From Prolixibacteraceae bacterium (GTDB lineage Bacteria; Bacteroidota; Bacteroidia; Bacteroidales; Prolixibacteraceae): a DNA stretch of 44,050 nt. The stretch is from the NCBI GenBank assembly GCA_019459485.1, contig JAIBEZ010000055.1, forward strand, positions 1 to 44,050. Reading direction: 5' to 3'. Positions within the stretch are counted from its first letter, which is position 1. Every line of letters begins with the position of its first letter. The notes under the pieces were generated by a model that was given only the letters and a program-made list of their open reading frames with translations, was not told where the DNA came from and did not search any database. Of the stretch, positions 16,442 to 25,255 are shown in pieces. A program made the translations under genes and the position numbers.

Positions 16442-17776
16442 TTAGTCTGTAACCAATTCTCCCACCAACACCAACTTTTCTCCTTCACCGGATAGTCCGG
16501 TTATTTTTACGGCGTGGATGGTATTTTTCTGAACGTTGTTAGCTTGAAATTCAACAGGAACAAATAAATCGCCATATCCGGAAGCTTTGGTTTTGGTAGC
16601 CTTTTCAACCAAAACATTTTGGGTTTTTCCAATCAGGCTTTGGTAGTATCGGAGTTTATTTTCTTCGGAAAGCTCTCTGATTTGCGATGACCGTGCAGTT
16701 TTTATCTTCTCTGGAACATGATTTTCCATGCGTTCGGCCCGTGTCCCTTTCCGGACAGAATATTTAAATGTATGCACATGGCTGAAGTTGAATTCACCAA
16801 CGGCATCCAGTGTTTGCTGAAATTCCTCGTCGGTTTCGCCGGGGAATCCAACAATGATGTCAGTAGTGAAATTAAAATCAGGATAAACAGACCGGAATTG
16901 ATTGATCGTTTTGCGGAATTGCTCCACGTCGTACATGCGTCGCATTCGGAGCAGTGTTTTTTCGGAGCCACTTTGAAGGCAAAGGTGCAGGTGCGGCATC
17001 AGTTTGGGATGACTAAAAAGTTCCACAAACCGGTCGCCAAAACCATCGGGTTCGAGCGACGAAATGCGTACCCTGAAATCGCCCGGCACATCAAGTATTT
17101 GTGCTAGCAGATCTTCGAACTTCGATTCTCCGTCTTCGTAACGGCCAATGTTGACACCGGTAACCACAATTTCCTTGAATCCGTTTTCGATGGTTTTGCG
17201 CACGCTTTCCAGCACATCGGCAACCGGTCTAGATACAGCCCGGCCTCGGACTGTGGGGATGATACAAAAAGTACAGAAATTGTCGCATCCGTCCTGAACT
17301 TTTACGGCACTGCGGGTATGAAGGCTTTTGCGAACCGGTTCGTACCGGAATACATCCTGCGGCAATTGTTCAGGATGAAGTATTTCTCCTGAAAAATGGG
17401 CATCCACCAATGAAAGAATCGAGCTCTTCCGGTTGTTTTCGACCACAAAAGTGATGTTGTCCTGACTTTCGAGCTTTTCTTTGAAATTGTTGGCCATGCA
17501 ACCAGTCACCACCACAACGGCGTTGTTGTTAGCGCGGGCGGCCTGACTAATGGTTGTTCTGGATTTTTGGTCACTTTGGTTGGTTACAGTGCAGGTGTTA
17601 ATAACCACAACATCGGGCGATTCGTCAGCCCTGACTAGTTGGTAACCGGCCTTGTCAAAATCAGTCACCAGCGCATCTGTTTCGTATTGATTGAGGCGAC
17701 AGCCAAGAGTTTTGAAGGCCACTTTCAGCCCTTTTTCATCTGCTCCAACCTTTTCATTAATATTTTCGTTGCTCAT
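16442..17776 (-). CDS. mtaB: tRNA (N6-L-threonylcarbamoyladenosine(37)-C2)-methylthiotransferase
   Basis: Radical-SAM methylthiotransferase converting t6A37 to ms2t6A37 in tRNAs reading ANN codons. The MTTase cysteines are C26 (GCRLNQYETDAL, the MtaB version), C62 (NTCTVT) and C93 (TGCMAN). The radical-SAM cluster is C164, C168, C171 in CDNFCTFC, and a TRAM domain ends the protein. Starting at ATG 17776 gives 444 residues; an in-frame TTG ten codons upstream adds only non-conserved sequence and is rejected. It lies 46 bases after ricT and probably shares its transcript. With miaB at 3589 the window carries both common tRNA-37 methylthiotransferases. Confidence 0.92.
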   Translation of the reverse strand: MSNENINEKVGADEKGLKVAFKTLGCRLNQYETDALVTDFDKAGYQLVRADESPDVVVINTCTVTNQSDQKSRTTISQAARANNNAVVVVTGCMANNFKEKLESQDNITFVVENNRKSSILSLVDAHFSGEILHPEQLPQDVFRYEPVRKSLHTRSAVKVQDGCDNFCTFCIIPTVRGRAVSRPVADVLESVRKTIENGFKEIVVTGVNIGRYEDGESKFEDLLAQILDVPGDFRVRISSLEPDGFGDRFVELFSHPKLMPHLHLCLQSGSEKTLLRMRRMYDVEQFRKTINQFRSVYPDFNFTTDIIVGFPGETDEEFQQTLDAVGEFNFSHVHTFKYSVRKGTRAERMENHVPEKIKTARSSQIRELSEENKLRYYQSLIGKTQNVLVEKATKTKASGYGDLFVPVEFQANNVQKNTIHAVKITGLSGEGEKLVLVGELVTD

Positions 17777-17822
17777 AAAAATCTGAGGTGATTTTTCTTC
17801 TGTCAATCAATGGATTAATAAT

Positions 17823-18941
17823 TTATTCCTTCGGTCCCGGTTTTTCCTGATTGCGGTTTACCTGCGGTCTTCTTCTTTGTTTGTTGTGCTTTTTGACCAC
17901 ACTTGGCTTGGTAAAGAATTTCTGATCCAATTCGCCCACGTTCATCATGTTTTCCTTTTTCGCTTCGGGTTCGTTGTATCCTTCAAACGAAGGTTTTTGC
18001 CCGCGTTTGTTCATGTTCAGGAATTTTTTGACGTCTTCCAGGTCAAGTATAAAAACACGCCCGCCATCGGATTGGGAATAACTGTACCAAACTTTTTTCT
18101 GAAGGATATCTGTTTTGAAATGTCGGGCAAGTCCTTTGTCAGTTTCAATTGCCAGCAATTCATTCGGAAAATCTTCCAGTGCCTCGAGGTAATGATCGAG
18201 TTCGTAGGTGAGGCAACATTTAAGTTTGCCACATCGTCCGGCCATTTTTTCGGCATTTGGCGATAAACCCTGCTTGATGGCAGCATCCGAAGTTACGCTT
18301 GTGAAGTCGGTCCGCCAGGTTGAGCAGCACAGAGCGCGTCCGCAAGAACCAATTCCGCCAATGCGGCCGGCTTCCTGACGCACACCAATCTGTTTCATCT
18401 CTATTTTGATACTGAATTCGCGTGCGTATTGTTTGATCAGTTCACGGAAATCGACCCGGTCGTCGGCAATGTAAAAGAAGATGGCCTTATTGTTGTCGCC
18501 ACGAAATTCGACATCACCGATTTTCATTTCAAGGTTCAAATCGTTGGCTATTTGCCTTGCCCGGATCATCACTTTGTTTTCGCGCGCTTTGGCTTCTTCC
18601 CATTTAACAACGTCAGCCGGAGTGGCTTTGCGGTAAATCTTGTGCCATTCGTAACGTTCCGGTTTTTTTACTTTGCGTTTAAACTGAAGTTCGGCCAGTT
18701 TGCCAGTAAGCGAAACCGCACCGATATCGTGTCCAGGCGAACACGACACAACCACCAGCTCGTCGCGCTTTAATTGTATGCCTTCTTCGTTCCTGAAAAA
18801 CTCTTTTCTCGTTCCTTTGAACCGGATTTCTACAATGTTCGATTCGTTGGTGGTATCAGGTATATCGTTGAGCCAGTCATATGTGCCAAGCATGGCTGGA
18901 CGGTCTAAATCAGTATTTGTGTTGCATCCGCTGCATCCCAT
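17823..18941 (-). CDS. ricT: PSP1-domain protein RicT (YaaT-like)
   Basis: A 372-residue member of the PSP1/YaaT family. From ATG 18941 the protein begins MGCSGC; a TTG seven codons upstream is rejected. The family cysteines are at C200/C205/C206 (CGRALCC) and C237/C242/C243 (CGKLKCCL). In Bacillus, RicT works with RicA and RicF as an iron-sulphur-bearing complex that aids RNase Y-dependent mRNA maturation. Bacteroidota have the protein without clear Ric partners, so its role here is unknown. The C-terminal 80 residues are basic and low in complexity (KKHNKQRRRPQ). It lies upstream of mtaB. Confidence 0.85.
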   Translation of the reverse strand: MGCSGCNTNTDLDRPAMLGTYDWLNDIPDTTNESNIVEIRFKGTRKEFFRNEEGIQLKRDELVVVSCSPGHDIGAVSLTGKLAELQFKRKVKKPERYEWHKIYRKATPADVVKWEEAKARENKVMIRARQIANDLNLEMKIGDVEFRGDNNKAIFFYIADDRVDFRELIKQYAREFSIKIEMKQIGVRQEAGRIGGIGSCGRALCCSTWRTDFTSVTSDAAIKQGLSPNAEKMAGRCGKLKCCLTYELDHYLEALEDFPNELLAIETDKGLARHFKTDILQKKVWYSYSQSDGGRVFILDLEDVKKFLNMNKRGQKPSFEGYNEPEAKKENMMNVGELDQKFFTKPSVVKKHNKQRRRPQVNRNQEKPGPKE

Positions 18942-19072
18942 ATCTCTCTTTTTTAATAACAAATGGCAATATTATCAATTTTTGGCCGGATTTGCTATTT
19001 TTATTCGTTCTAAATAACGGAAGAGGAACAGGCTCTGCTAATTGTGAAATGCCTCAATCCTTTCAATATGGT

Positions 19073-21703
19073 TTACCTCAAACCTGCAATTTGTTCTTCC
19101 AACACTTTTATTTTGGCTTCGGCATCAGCTTGTTTGGCTCGTTCGATGGCGACTACCGCTTCAGGAGCGCTGCCAACAAAACGTTCGTTGCTCAGCTTTT
19201 TCATTACTGAATTCAGGAAGCCTTTGGTATAATCCAATTCAACCTGAAGTTTTTTCAGTTCTTCTTCCACATCAATAGCTCCGCCGATCGGCACAAAGAA
19301 AGTGGTTGATTTCACCAGAAACGAAGCGGCTAATTTTGCTTCTTCAGAAACCAGATTTAAAGCTGAAAGGTTACCCATTTTTACCAATACACTATTGAAT
19401 TCAGGAGCATAACCTTTGTCGCCAAGCATGATGGACAGTTCGAGCTGATCTTTGTTTGGAATGTTATTCTTGGTGCGGATGGTGCGTAATCCGGCAATGG
19501 CTTCTTTCACATCTTCAAACTGTGCGATCAGCGTTTCGTCGTATCCGGTCGATTTTGGCCAGGAACTGATCGTGATGCTGTCGCCTTGCTTGCGTTCTTT
19601 CAGCAACTGCCAAACCTCTTCGCTCACGAAAGGCATAAACGGATGCAGGAACCGCAAAACTTCGTCGAAAATATCAATCAGTTCCTCGTATGTTTTTCCA
19701 TCGATAGGTTGCTGATAGGCAGGTTTCACCATTTCGAGCAACCATCCGGAGAATTCGTCGCGAACAGTGGTGTAAACGTTCATCAACGCATCCGAAATGC
19801 GGAATTTATCGAAATGATCGTCGGTTTGCTCAACAATCTGGCTGAACTTTTCGTGGAACCAGCTGATCGCTAATTTTGAATGCTCCGGCTGCGAAATCTT
19901 TGAATCCACTTCCCAGCCTTTCACCAACCGGAAGGAATTCCAGATTTTAGTTACAAAACCGGAGCCTTGCTGTGGCAAACTCTCGTCGAACATCAAATCG
20001 CCCCCGGCAGGTGAACAAAGCAACATGCCAACACGAACGCCATCGGCACCGTAAGTGTCAATCAGGTCGAGCGGATCGGGCGAATTACCCAGCGATTTCG
20101 ACATTTTACGGCGCTGTTTGTCGCGCACCATTCCGGTAAAATATACATTTTTGAACGGAAACAGATCGCGGTATTCGTAACCGGCAATAATCATTCGGGC
20201 TACCCAGAAGAAAATAATATCCGGCCCGGTTACCAAGTCATTGGTTGGGTAATAGTAGTTAATTTCCTTGTTATCAGGGTTGCTGATTCCATCGAAAACC
20301 GAAATCGGCCACAACCAGCTTGAGAACCAGGTATCGAGCACATCTTCGTCCTGATGCAAATCAGTCATGCTTAAATCGGCGTTTCCGGTTTTGGCCTGAG
20401 CCAATGCCAATGCCTTTTCATCACTTTCAGCTACTACAAAACCACCATCGGTAAGGTAATAAACAGGAATCCGGTGACCCCACCACAACTGACGGCTGAT
20501 ACACCAGTCTTTGATGTTTTCCATCCAGTGGCGGTAGGTATTTTTAAATTTCGGCGGATAAAACTGAATGGTATCGTTCAGCACATTTTCAGTGGCTGGC
20601 TTAATAAGTGTATCCATTTTCAGGAACCATTGAGCAGATAATTTCGGCTCTATTGGAACATGTGTACGTTCCGAGAAACCAACTTTATTGTTGTAGTCTT
20701 CCACTTTAGCAACATTTCCGGCAGACTCCAGATCGACCATAATCTTATCGCGAACAGCAAAACGATCTTCTCCAACAAACATTCCGGCGGCTTCGCTCAT
20801 GGTGCCGTCTTCGTTGAAAATATCGATGCTTGGCAAATTGAAGCGAAGACCAATTTCATAGTCGTTCACATCGTGTGATGGCGTGATTTTAAGGCAGCCT
20901 GTACCAAATTCCATATCCACATATTCGTCTTCGATAATCGGGATGGAACGGTTGATCAAAGGAACCAGAACGCGTTTGCCTTTCAGGTGAGTGAAACGCG
21001 GATCATTCGGATTGACACAAACGGCAGTATCGCCGAGAATAGTCTCCGGACGGGTAGTTGCAATAGTCACAAATTCGCCATTGCTGCCTTCTATCTGGTA
21101 TTTCAGGTAATACAGTTTCGATTGTACTTCTTTGTAAATCACTTCCTCGTCAGACAAAGCAGTTTTAGCAGCGGGATCCCAGTTTACCATACGAACACCA
21201 CGGTAGATCAGTCCTTTATCGTACAAATCAACAAAAGTTTTAATTACCGATTCGCTGCGAACTTCGTCCATGGTAAAAGCGGTGCGGTCCCAATCACAAG
21301 AACATCCCAGTTTTTTTAACTGTTCCAGAATGATTCCGCCGTGTTTGTTGGTCCATTCCCAGGCATGACCGAGAAATTCATCGCGACTTAAATCGAACTT
21401 CGAAATTCCTTCGTTTTTTAGTTTGTTCACCACACGGGCTTCAGTAGCAATCGAGGCATGGTCGGTTCCCGGAACCCAACATGCATTTTTACCAAGCATC
21501 CGGGCGCGACGGGTCAAAATATCCTGAATGGTATTGTTGAGCATGTGCCCCATGTGCAGCACCCCGGTGACGTTTGGAGGTGGAATGACGATCGTATATG
21601 GTTCACGTTCATCGGGTTCGGAGTGGAAGAACTTATTTTCCATCCAATACTGATACCATTTGTCTTCTACTTCGGCGGGGTTGTATTTGCTTGGGATTTC
21701 CAT
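19073..21703 (-). CDS. valS: Valyl-tRNA synthetase
   Basis: Class I aminoacyl-tRNA synthetase charging tRNA-Val; 876 residues, full length. The HIGH motif is HMGH at 50-53 within [29 protein letters not shown] follows, a large editing (CP1) domain is in the middle, and the KMSKS loop reads [18 protein letters not shown]. The C-terminal stretch forms the ValRS tRNA-binding coiled coil ([22 protein letters not shown]). It has its own promoter and stands apart from the toxin/antitoxin-like pair upstream, from which it is separated by a terminator hairpin. Confidence 0.97.
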   Translation of the reverse strand: MEIPSKYNPAEVEDKWYQYWMENKFFHSEPDEREPYTIVIPPPNVTGVLHMGHMLNNTIQDILTRRARMLGKNACWVPGTDHASIATEARVVNKLKNEGISKFDLSRDEFLGHAWEWTNKHGGIILEQLKKLGCSCDWDRTAFTMDEVRSESVIKTFVDLYDKGLIYRGVRMVNWDPAAKTALSDEEVIYKEVQSKLYYLKYQIEGSNGEFVTIATTRPETILGDTAVCVNPNDPRFTHLKGKRVLVPLINRSIPIIEDEYVDMEFGTGCLKITPSHDVNDYEIGLRFNLPSIDIFNEDGTMSEAAGMFVGEDRFAVRDKIMVDLESAGNVAKVEDYNNKVGFSERTHVPIEPKLSAQWFLKMDTLIKPATENVLNDTIQFYPPKFKNTYRHWMENIKDWCISRQLWWGHRIPVYYLTDGGFVVAESDEKALALAQAKTGNADLSMTDLHQDEDVLDTWFSSWLWPISVFDGISNPDNKEINYYYPTNDLVTGPDIIFFWVARMIIAGYEYRDLFPFKNVYFTGMVRDKQRRKMSKSLGNSPDPLDLIDTYGADGVRVGMLLCSPAGGDLMFDESLPQQGSGFVTKIWNSFRLVKGWEVDSKISQPEHSKLAISWFHEKFSQIVEQTDDHFDKFRISDALMNVYTTVRDEFSGWLLEMVKPAYQQPIDGKTYEELIDIFDEVLRFLHPFMPFVSEEVWQLLKERKQGDSITISSWPKSTGYDETLIAQFEDVKEAIAGLRTIRTKNNIPNKDQLELSIMLGDKGYAPEFNSVLVKMGNLSALNLVSEEAKLAASFLVKSTTFFVPIGGAIDVEEELKKLQVELDYTKGFLNSVMKKLSNERFVGSAPEAVVAIERAKQADAEAKIKVLEEQIAGLR

Positions 21704-21734
21704 GATCTAATTTTTATGCTTTTTAACGAAGGTG

Positions 21735-21742
21735 CAAAAATA
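21735..21742 (-). promoter_or_regulatory. Promoter -7 element of valS
   Basis: Minus strand TATTTTTG, a perfect TAnnTTTG, 31 bases 5' of the valS ATG at 21703. Confidence 0.55.
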
Positions 21743-21786
21743 GAAAAATAAGTTCGTTGATAGATAAAACCTTCAGGCATAAACGA

Positions 21787-21819
21787 AAAAAGGCCGGAAT
21801 TGAATATTCCAGCCTTTTT
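21787..21819 (-). terminator. Intrinsic terminator after the PIN/antitoxin pair
   Basis: AAAAAGGC (21787-21794) pairs with GCCTTTTT (21812-21819), and an inner GGAAT/ATTCC stem forms after one mismatch, closed by a 5-base loop. Read on the minus strand the hairpin follows the antitoxin-like gene by 22 bases and ends in a T-run. It could act in both directions. Confidence 0.65.
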
Positions 21820-21841
21820 GCAAAACCATTCAGGATTGGTT

Positions 21842-22006
21842 TTATTTTACTGGCTGATGGCCAGCCATTATCTTTTCATAATCAATTCGTCCTTTTTTTA
21901 TATATTCCAATATTTGCGCAGGAGTCATATTGATAATTTCAGAATCAATTTTTTCTCTGATGTCTCTCATCATTTTTACGCTATCATATTTCTTTTGAGT
22001 TTTCAT
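21842..22006 (-). CDS. Small antitoxin-like protein, partner of the PIN protein
   Basis: A 54-residue reading frame from ATG 22006 to TAA 21842. It begins MKTQKKYDSVKMMRDIREK and continues with IINMTPAQILEYIKK. The 'MMR.IR.KI...I.NMT..QI.EYI' pattern is typical of small helical proteins paired with PIN-domain toxins in Bacteroidota and cyanobacteria. The start overlaps the end of the PIN gene by 23 bases, so the two are translationally coupled, with the toxin first. It is assumed to neutralise the PIN nuclease by binding it. No DNA-binding motif is obvious. A terminator hairpin follows. Confidence 0.65.
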   Translation of the reverse strand: MKTQKKYDSVKMMRDIREKIDSEIINMTPAQILEYIKKGRIDYEKIMAGHQPVK

Positions 22007-22457
22007 AACTAATCAAATCTTTAGGTGAACGTATCTCTAATAAAGGATATCCATTTTTTAAATTTATCGAGTTATATCCTCTGATTCTCTGGATGTTTAC
22101 AATGTGTTTAAAATTCCAACTTACCAGTAAATCTACCCGATTAATAGTTGCAGTTGCAATGTGGATGCAGTCGTCAAAACTTGTTTGCCCAATAACCTTT
22201 TCCTTGACATATCCAGAGGCTAAATTAATAGATTCTTCTGTTACATAAACCAATTCAAAATCAACCTTCAAATCATTAAGCAAAGTCTTAACTTTTTCAG
22301 GTGCATTTAATAATTCCTTTTGAGTTAAATCAGAGATTACCAATTGATAACCACCACGTAAGATCTCACCAAAAAGCAATTTTGTATCATTCGAAAACTC
22401 TTCATCAAAATATCCTCCAATGAAAGATGTATCTACATAAATTGATAGCTTTCTCAT
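21984..22457 (-). CDS. PIN-domain protein, VapC-like toxin candidate
   Basis: A 157-residue PIN-fold nuclease. The acidic metal-binding residues are D9 in YVDTSFIGG, E48 in LTQKELLN, D95/D96 in TSFDDCIHIATA, and an acidic/polar position near VDLLVSWNFKHI (D109, N115). This is the layout of VapC-type RNases, which cut tRNA or mRNA. The ATG at 22457 follows a clear promoter. It overlaps the small partner gene by 23 bases, with gene order toxin then antitoxin, the reverse of classical vapBC. Function as a toxin is inferred from fold and partner. Confidence 0.75.
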   Translation of the reverse strand: MRKLSIYVDTSFIGGYFDEEFSNDTKLLFGEILRGGYQLVISDLTQKELLNAPEKVKTLLNDLKVDFELVYVTEESINLASGYVKEKVIGQTSFDDCIHIATATINRVDLLVSWNFKHIVNIQRIRGYNSINLKNGYPLLEIRSPKDLISYENSKEI

Positions 22458-22476
22458 TTAGCATCCTTTGTTTCAA

Positions 22477-22513
22477 CAAAATTAGTAAAAAAATCTCTGC
22501 ATTTGCCGCAAAT
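22477..22513 (-). promoter_or_regulatory. Promoter and candidate operator of the PIN/antitoxin pair
   Basis: Minus strand TAATTTTG (22477-22484) is a perfect -7 element 20 bases 5' of the PIN ATG. Upstream lies a perfect palindrome with central base, ATTTGC-C-GCAAAT (22501-22513), in the -17 to -29 region relative to the -7 element. Autoregulated toxin pairs usually have such a site; operator function is inference. Confidence 0.45.
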
Positions 22514-22591
22514 ATTTTGACATTACAACAAAGCAAATATTCAAATTACGCTCAATCCCGGATGTTTGGAAGTATGCCTGACTTAACATGA

Positions 22592-22627
22592 AAAATCCCG
22601 TTCTGATACCTTTCAGAACGGGATTTT
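22592..22627 (-). terminator. Intrinsic terminator of ald
   Basis: AAAATCCCGTTCTGA (22592-22606) pairs perfectly over 15 bases with TCAGAACGGGATTTT (22613-22627), leaving a 6-base loop. It follows the ald stop by 19 bases on the minus strand, with a run of Ts at the exit. Confidence 0.85.
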
Positions 22628-22646
22628 ATTCAGCATTTATACCGGA

Positions 22647-23759
22647 TTACAATACAGTCTGCACGTCTTGGTAAGGAAGACCAAAAGCATCGGCAACACC
22701 CTGATAAACAACTTTTCCATCCACCACATTCAAACCTTTTCTCAAAGGTTCACTGTCGATACAGGCTTTTCTCCATCCTTTGTTGGCGATATCCAAAGCA
22801 TAAGGCAGTGTTGCGTTGGTTAATGCAAGGGTTGAAGTGCGTGGCACTGCTCCTGGCATATTGGCAACACAATAATGAATCACATGGTCGATCACAAAAG
22901 TAGGATGATCGTGGGTTGTTGGCACGGTAGTTTCGAAACATCCGCCCTGATCAACAGCCACATCAACCAAAACAGTTCCCGGTCTCATGGTTGGAAGCAT
23001 ATCGCGGGTAACCAGTTTGGGAGCAACAGCTCCGGGAATAAGCACTGCACCAATGATCACATCAGAATGCTGAACCATCTCGCGAATGTTGTATTCGTTG
23101 CTCATCATTGTTTTTACATTGGCTGGCATAATATCGTCGAGATAACGCAAGCGTTTCAGGCTTACGTCAGTGATTGTTACATCAGCGCCCAAACCTCCGG
23201 CCATTTTAGCTGCCTCGGTTCCAACAATTCCACCGCCAATAATCAGCACTTTTGCAGGAGGCACCCCAGGAACACCACCCAGCAAAACACCATATCCGCC
23301 ATAAGTTTTTTCAAGGTATTTGGCGCCTTCCTGAATTGACATACGTCCGGCCACTTCCGACATCGGAATTAACAATGGCAATGAGCGGTCAGCCATTTCA
23401 ACAGTTTCGTATGCCAGACAGATAGATTTGTTTTCAATCATGGCCATCGTCAGTGGCTCGCCTGATGCAAAATGGAAATAAGTAAATAAAATCTGGCCTT
23501 TTTTAATCAGTTTGTATTCCGACTCGATCGGTTCTTTCACTTTGATGATCATTTCAGCAATTGCATACACTTCTTCAATGGTTGGAAGTATGGCTGCGTG
23601 TGCGTGTATGTAATCTTCATCGGTAAACCCGCTTCCCATACCGGCAGTTGCCTGCACATAAACAGTATGACCATTTTTAACCATTTCGGCTGCGCCAGCC
23701 GGAGTTAAAGCAACCCTGTTTTCGTTGTTTTTAATTTCTTTTGGAACTCCTATAATCAT
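22647..23759 (-). CDS. ald: Alanine dehydrogenase
   Basis: NAD-dependent interconversion of L-alanine and pyruvate plus ammonia; 370 residues, the standard length. The N-terminal domain opens with IGVPKEIKNNENRVALTPAG. The Rossmann nucleotide-binding loop is VLIIGGGIVGTEAAKMA. YFHFASGEPLTMAMI and VDQGGCFETTVPTTHDHPTF match the family. It has its own promoter and terminator, so it is probably monocistronic. It is transcribed divergently from an aminotransferase gene, a plausible functional pairing for amino-acid nitrogen and pyruvate. Confidence 0.95.
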   Translation of the reverse strand: MIIGVPKEIKNNENRVALTPAGAAEMVKNGHTVYVQATAGMGSGFTDEDYIHAHAAILPTIEEVYAIAEMIIKVKEPIESEYKLIKKGQILFTYFHFASGEPLTMAMIENKSICLAYETVEMADRSLPLLIPMSEVAGRMSIQEGAKYLEKTYGGYGVLLGGVPGVPPAKVLIIGGGIVGTEAAKMAGGLGADVTITDVSLKRLRYLDDIMPANVKTMMSNEYNIREMVQHSDVIIGAVLIPGAVAPKLVTRDMLPTMRPGTVLVDVAVDQGGCFETTVPTTHDHPTFVIDHVIHYCVANMPGAVPRTSTLALTNATLPYALDIANKGWRKACIDSEPLRKGLNVVDGKVVYQGVADAFGLPYQDVQTVL

Positions 23760-23792
23760 CGTCGTAGTTTTTTTATTGTTATCGAAGGCCTC

Positions 23793-23800
23793 AAAATTAG
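23793..23800 (-). promoter_or_regulatory. Promoter -7 element of ald
   Basis: Minus strand TAATTTTG, perfect TAnnTTTG, 33 bases 5' of the ATG. A near-palindrome around GATCCGGATATCGG (23804-23817) lies in the spacer to the -33 position. Confidence 0.55.
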
Positions 23801-23983
23801 GCGATCCGGATATCGGAAAACATGATAAAAGACAATGAATTTAGGCGCTCTCAAAGATCTGTTATACAGATTATACACAGATCTCTTATTTTACTTCCCG
23901 GAACTATTAATTTGAAAGTTATTGTGCTGTTAAGATTTCACATTAAACCAAAATCTAAAATTTTTATTTAGAATTGATAATCG

Positions 23984-23991
23984 TATATTTG
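23984..23991 (+). promoter_or_regulatory. Promoter -7 element of the aminotransferase gene
   Basis: TATATTTG, perfect TAnnTTTG, 28 bases before the ATG at 24020. Confidence 0.6.
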
Positions 23992-24019
23992 CCGCCTCAT
24001 TGATAATATTTTTTACAAC

Positions 24020-25246
24020 ATGCCTATTACATCGGAACGCGGTAATTTGATGCCGGATTCGCCTATCCGGAAGTTGGTTCCTTTGGCTGACAAAGCAAAG
24101 GAAAAGGGACGAAAAGTGTTTCATCTGAATATCGGGCAACCGGATTTGCCGGCGCCTCAAAATGCGATTGATGCCATTCGGAACATCGACCGGAAAATTC
24201 TGGAGTATTCTCCAAGCGAAGGAATAAAATCATTCCGTGAAAAGCTCGCGGCGTACTATCATACTTTTAAAATTGATGTTTCTGCAGAAGATATCATCAT
24301 TACTACCGGAGGTTCAGAAGCGGTTACCTTTGCTTTTCTTGCATGTTTGGATCCGGGGGATGAAATTATCGTTCCTGAACCGGCTTATGCCAACTATACA
24401 GCTTTTGCCATATTGGCCGGCGCAATTATCAAATCAATACCATCAAAGATTGATGAAGGTTTTGCTTTGCCTCCCGTTGCTGAATTTGAAAAACTGATCA
24501 CTCCGCGTACCAAAGGAATCATGATCTGCAATCCGAATAACCCAACCGGCTATTTGTATAACCGCACTGAAATGAACCAGATACGCGACCTTGTAAAAAA
24601 ATACGATTTATACCTTTTCTCCGACGAAGTTTACCGCGAATTCTGCTACACCGGTGCACCTTATATTTCAGCTTTTCACCTTCAGGGAATTGAGCAAAAT
24701 GTGGTGCTGATTGACTCTGTTTCTAAACGTTACAGTGAATGTGGCTTGCGGATTGGCGCTTTGATTACCAAGAACAAAGCACTGAAAAAGAATGTGATGA
24801 AGTTTTGTCAGGCACGTTTGAGTCCGCCACTTATCGGACAAATTGCCGCCGAAGCTTCGCTTGAAAACAACAAGGAATACATGCACGACATCTACGACGA
24901 ATATGTTGAGCGTCGTAAATTCCTGATCGACGGGCTGAACCGCATTAACGGCGTTTATTCACCAATACCGATGGGCGCATTTTACACCGTTGCCCGCCTT
25001 CCGGTTGACGATGCCGATGTATTTTGTGCATGGTTACTGAGCGATTTCGAATACGAAAACCAAACCATCTTCATGGCTCCGGCTTCAGGTTTTTATACTA
25101 CGCCAGGCTATGGAAAAGATGAAGTCCGCATTGCATACGTGCTGAAAAAGGAAGATTTGGCCATTTCGCTGAAAATTCTGGAGGAGGCACTTAAAGTTTA
25201 CCCGGGAAGTAAAGTTCGACAAATGGTAGAAGTGGCAGCAGAATAA
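24020..25246 (+). CDS. PLP-dependent class I/II aminotransferase (AspC-like)
   Basis: Fold-type I aminotransferase of 408 residues. Seen: the N-terminal HLNIGQPDLPAP, the PLP-phosphate loop TTGGSEAV (95-102), the cofactor-binding Asn in CNPNNPTGYLY (170-180), the Asp/Tyr of FSDEVYREF, the Schiff-base lysine K236 in DSVSKRYSECGLRIG, and the substrate-carboxylate Arg near KDEVRIAYV. Aspartate, alanine or aromatic amino acids are all possible substrates; the subgroup resembles aspartate aminotransferases of the Bacillus type. The divergent alanine dehydrogenase suggests a role in amino-nitrogen exchange. It converges with the helicase gene, leaving 9 bases. Confidence 0.88.
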   Translation: MPITSERGNLMPDSPIRKLVPLADKAKEKGRKVFHLNIGQPDLPAPQNAIDAIRNIDRKILEYSPSEGIKSFREKLAAYYHTFKIDVSAEDIIITTGGSEAVTFAFLACLDPGDEIIVPEPAYANYTAFAILAGAIIKSIPSKIDEGFALPPVAEFEKLITPRTKGIMICNPNNPTGYLYNRTEMNQIRDLVKKYDLYLFSDEVYREFCYTGAPYISAFHLQGIEQNVVLIDSVSKRYSECGLRIGALITKNKALKKNVMKFCQARLSPPLIGQIAAEASLENNKEYMHDIYDEYVERRKFLIDGLNRINGVYSPIPMGAFYTVARLPVDDADVFCAWLLSDFEYENQTIFMAPASGFYTTPGYGKDEVRIAYVLKKEDLAISLKILEEALKVYPGSKVRQMVEVAAE

Positions 25247-25255
25247 TAGTTTCTA

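Noticed and set aside
21984-22457. Single orphan PIN nuclease
   Set aside because: A coupled 54-residue frame with antitoxin-like sequence overlaps its end, so it is treated as a pair.
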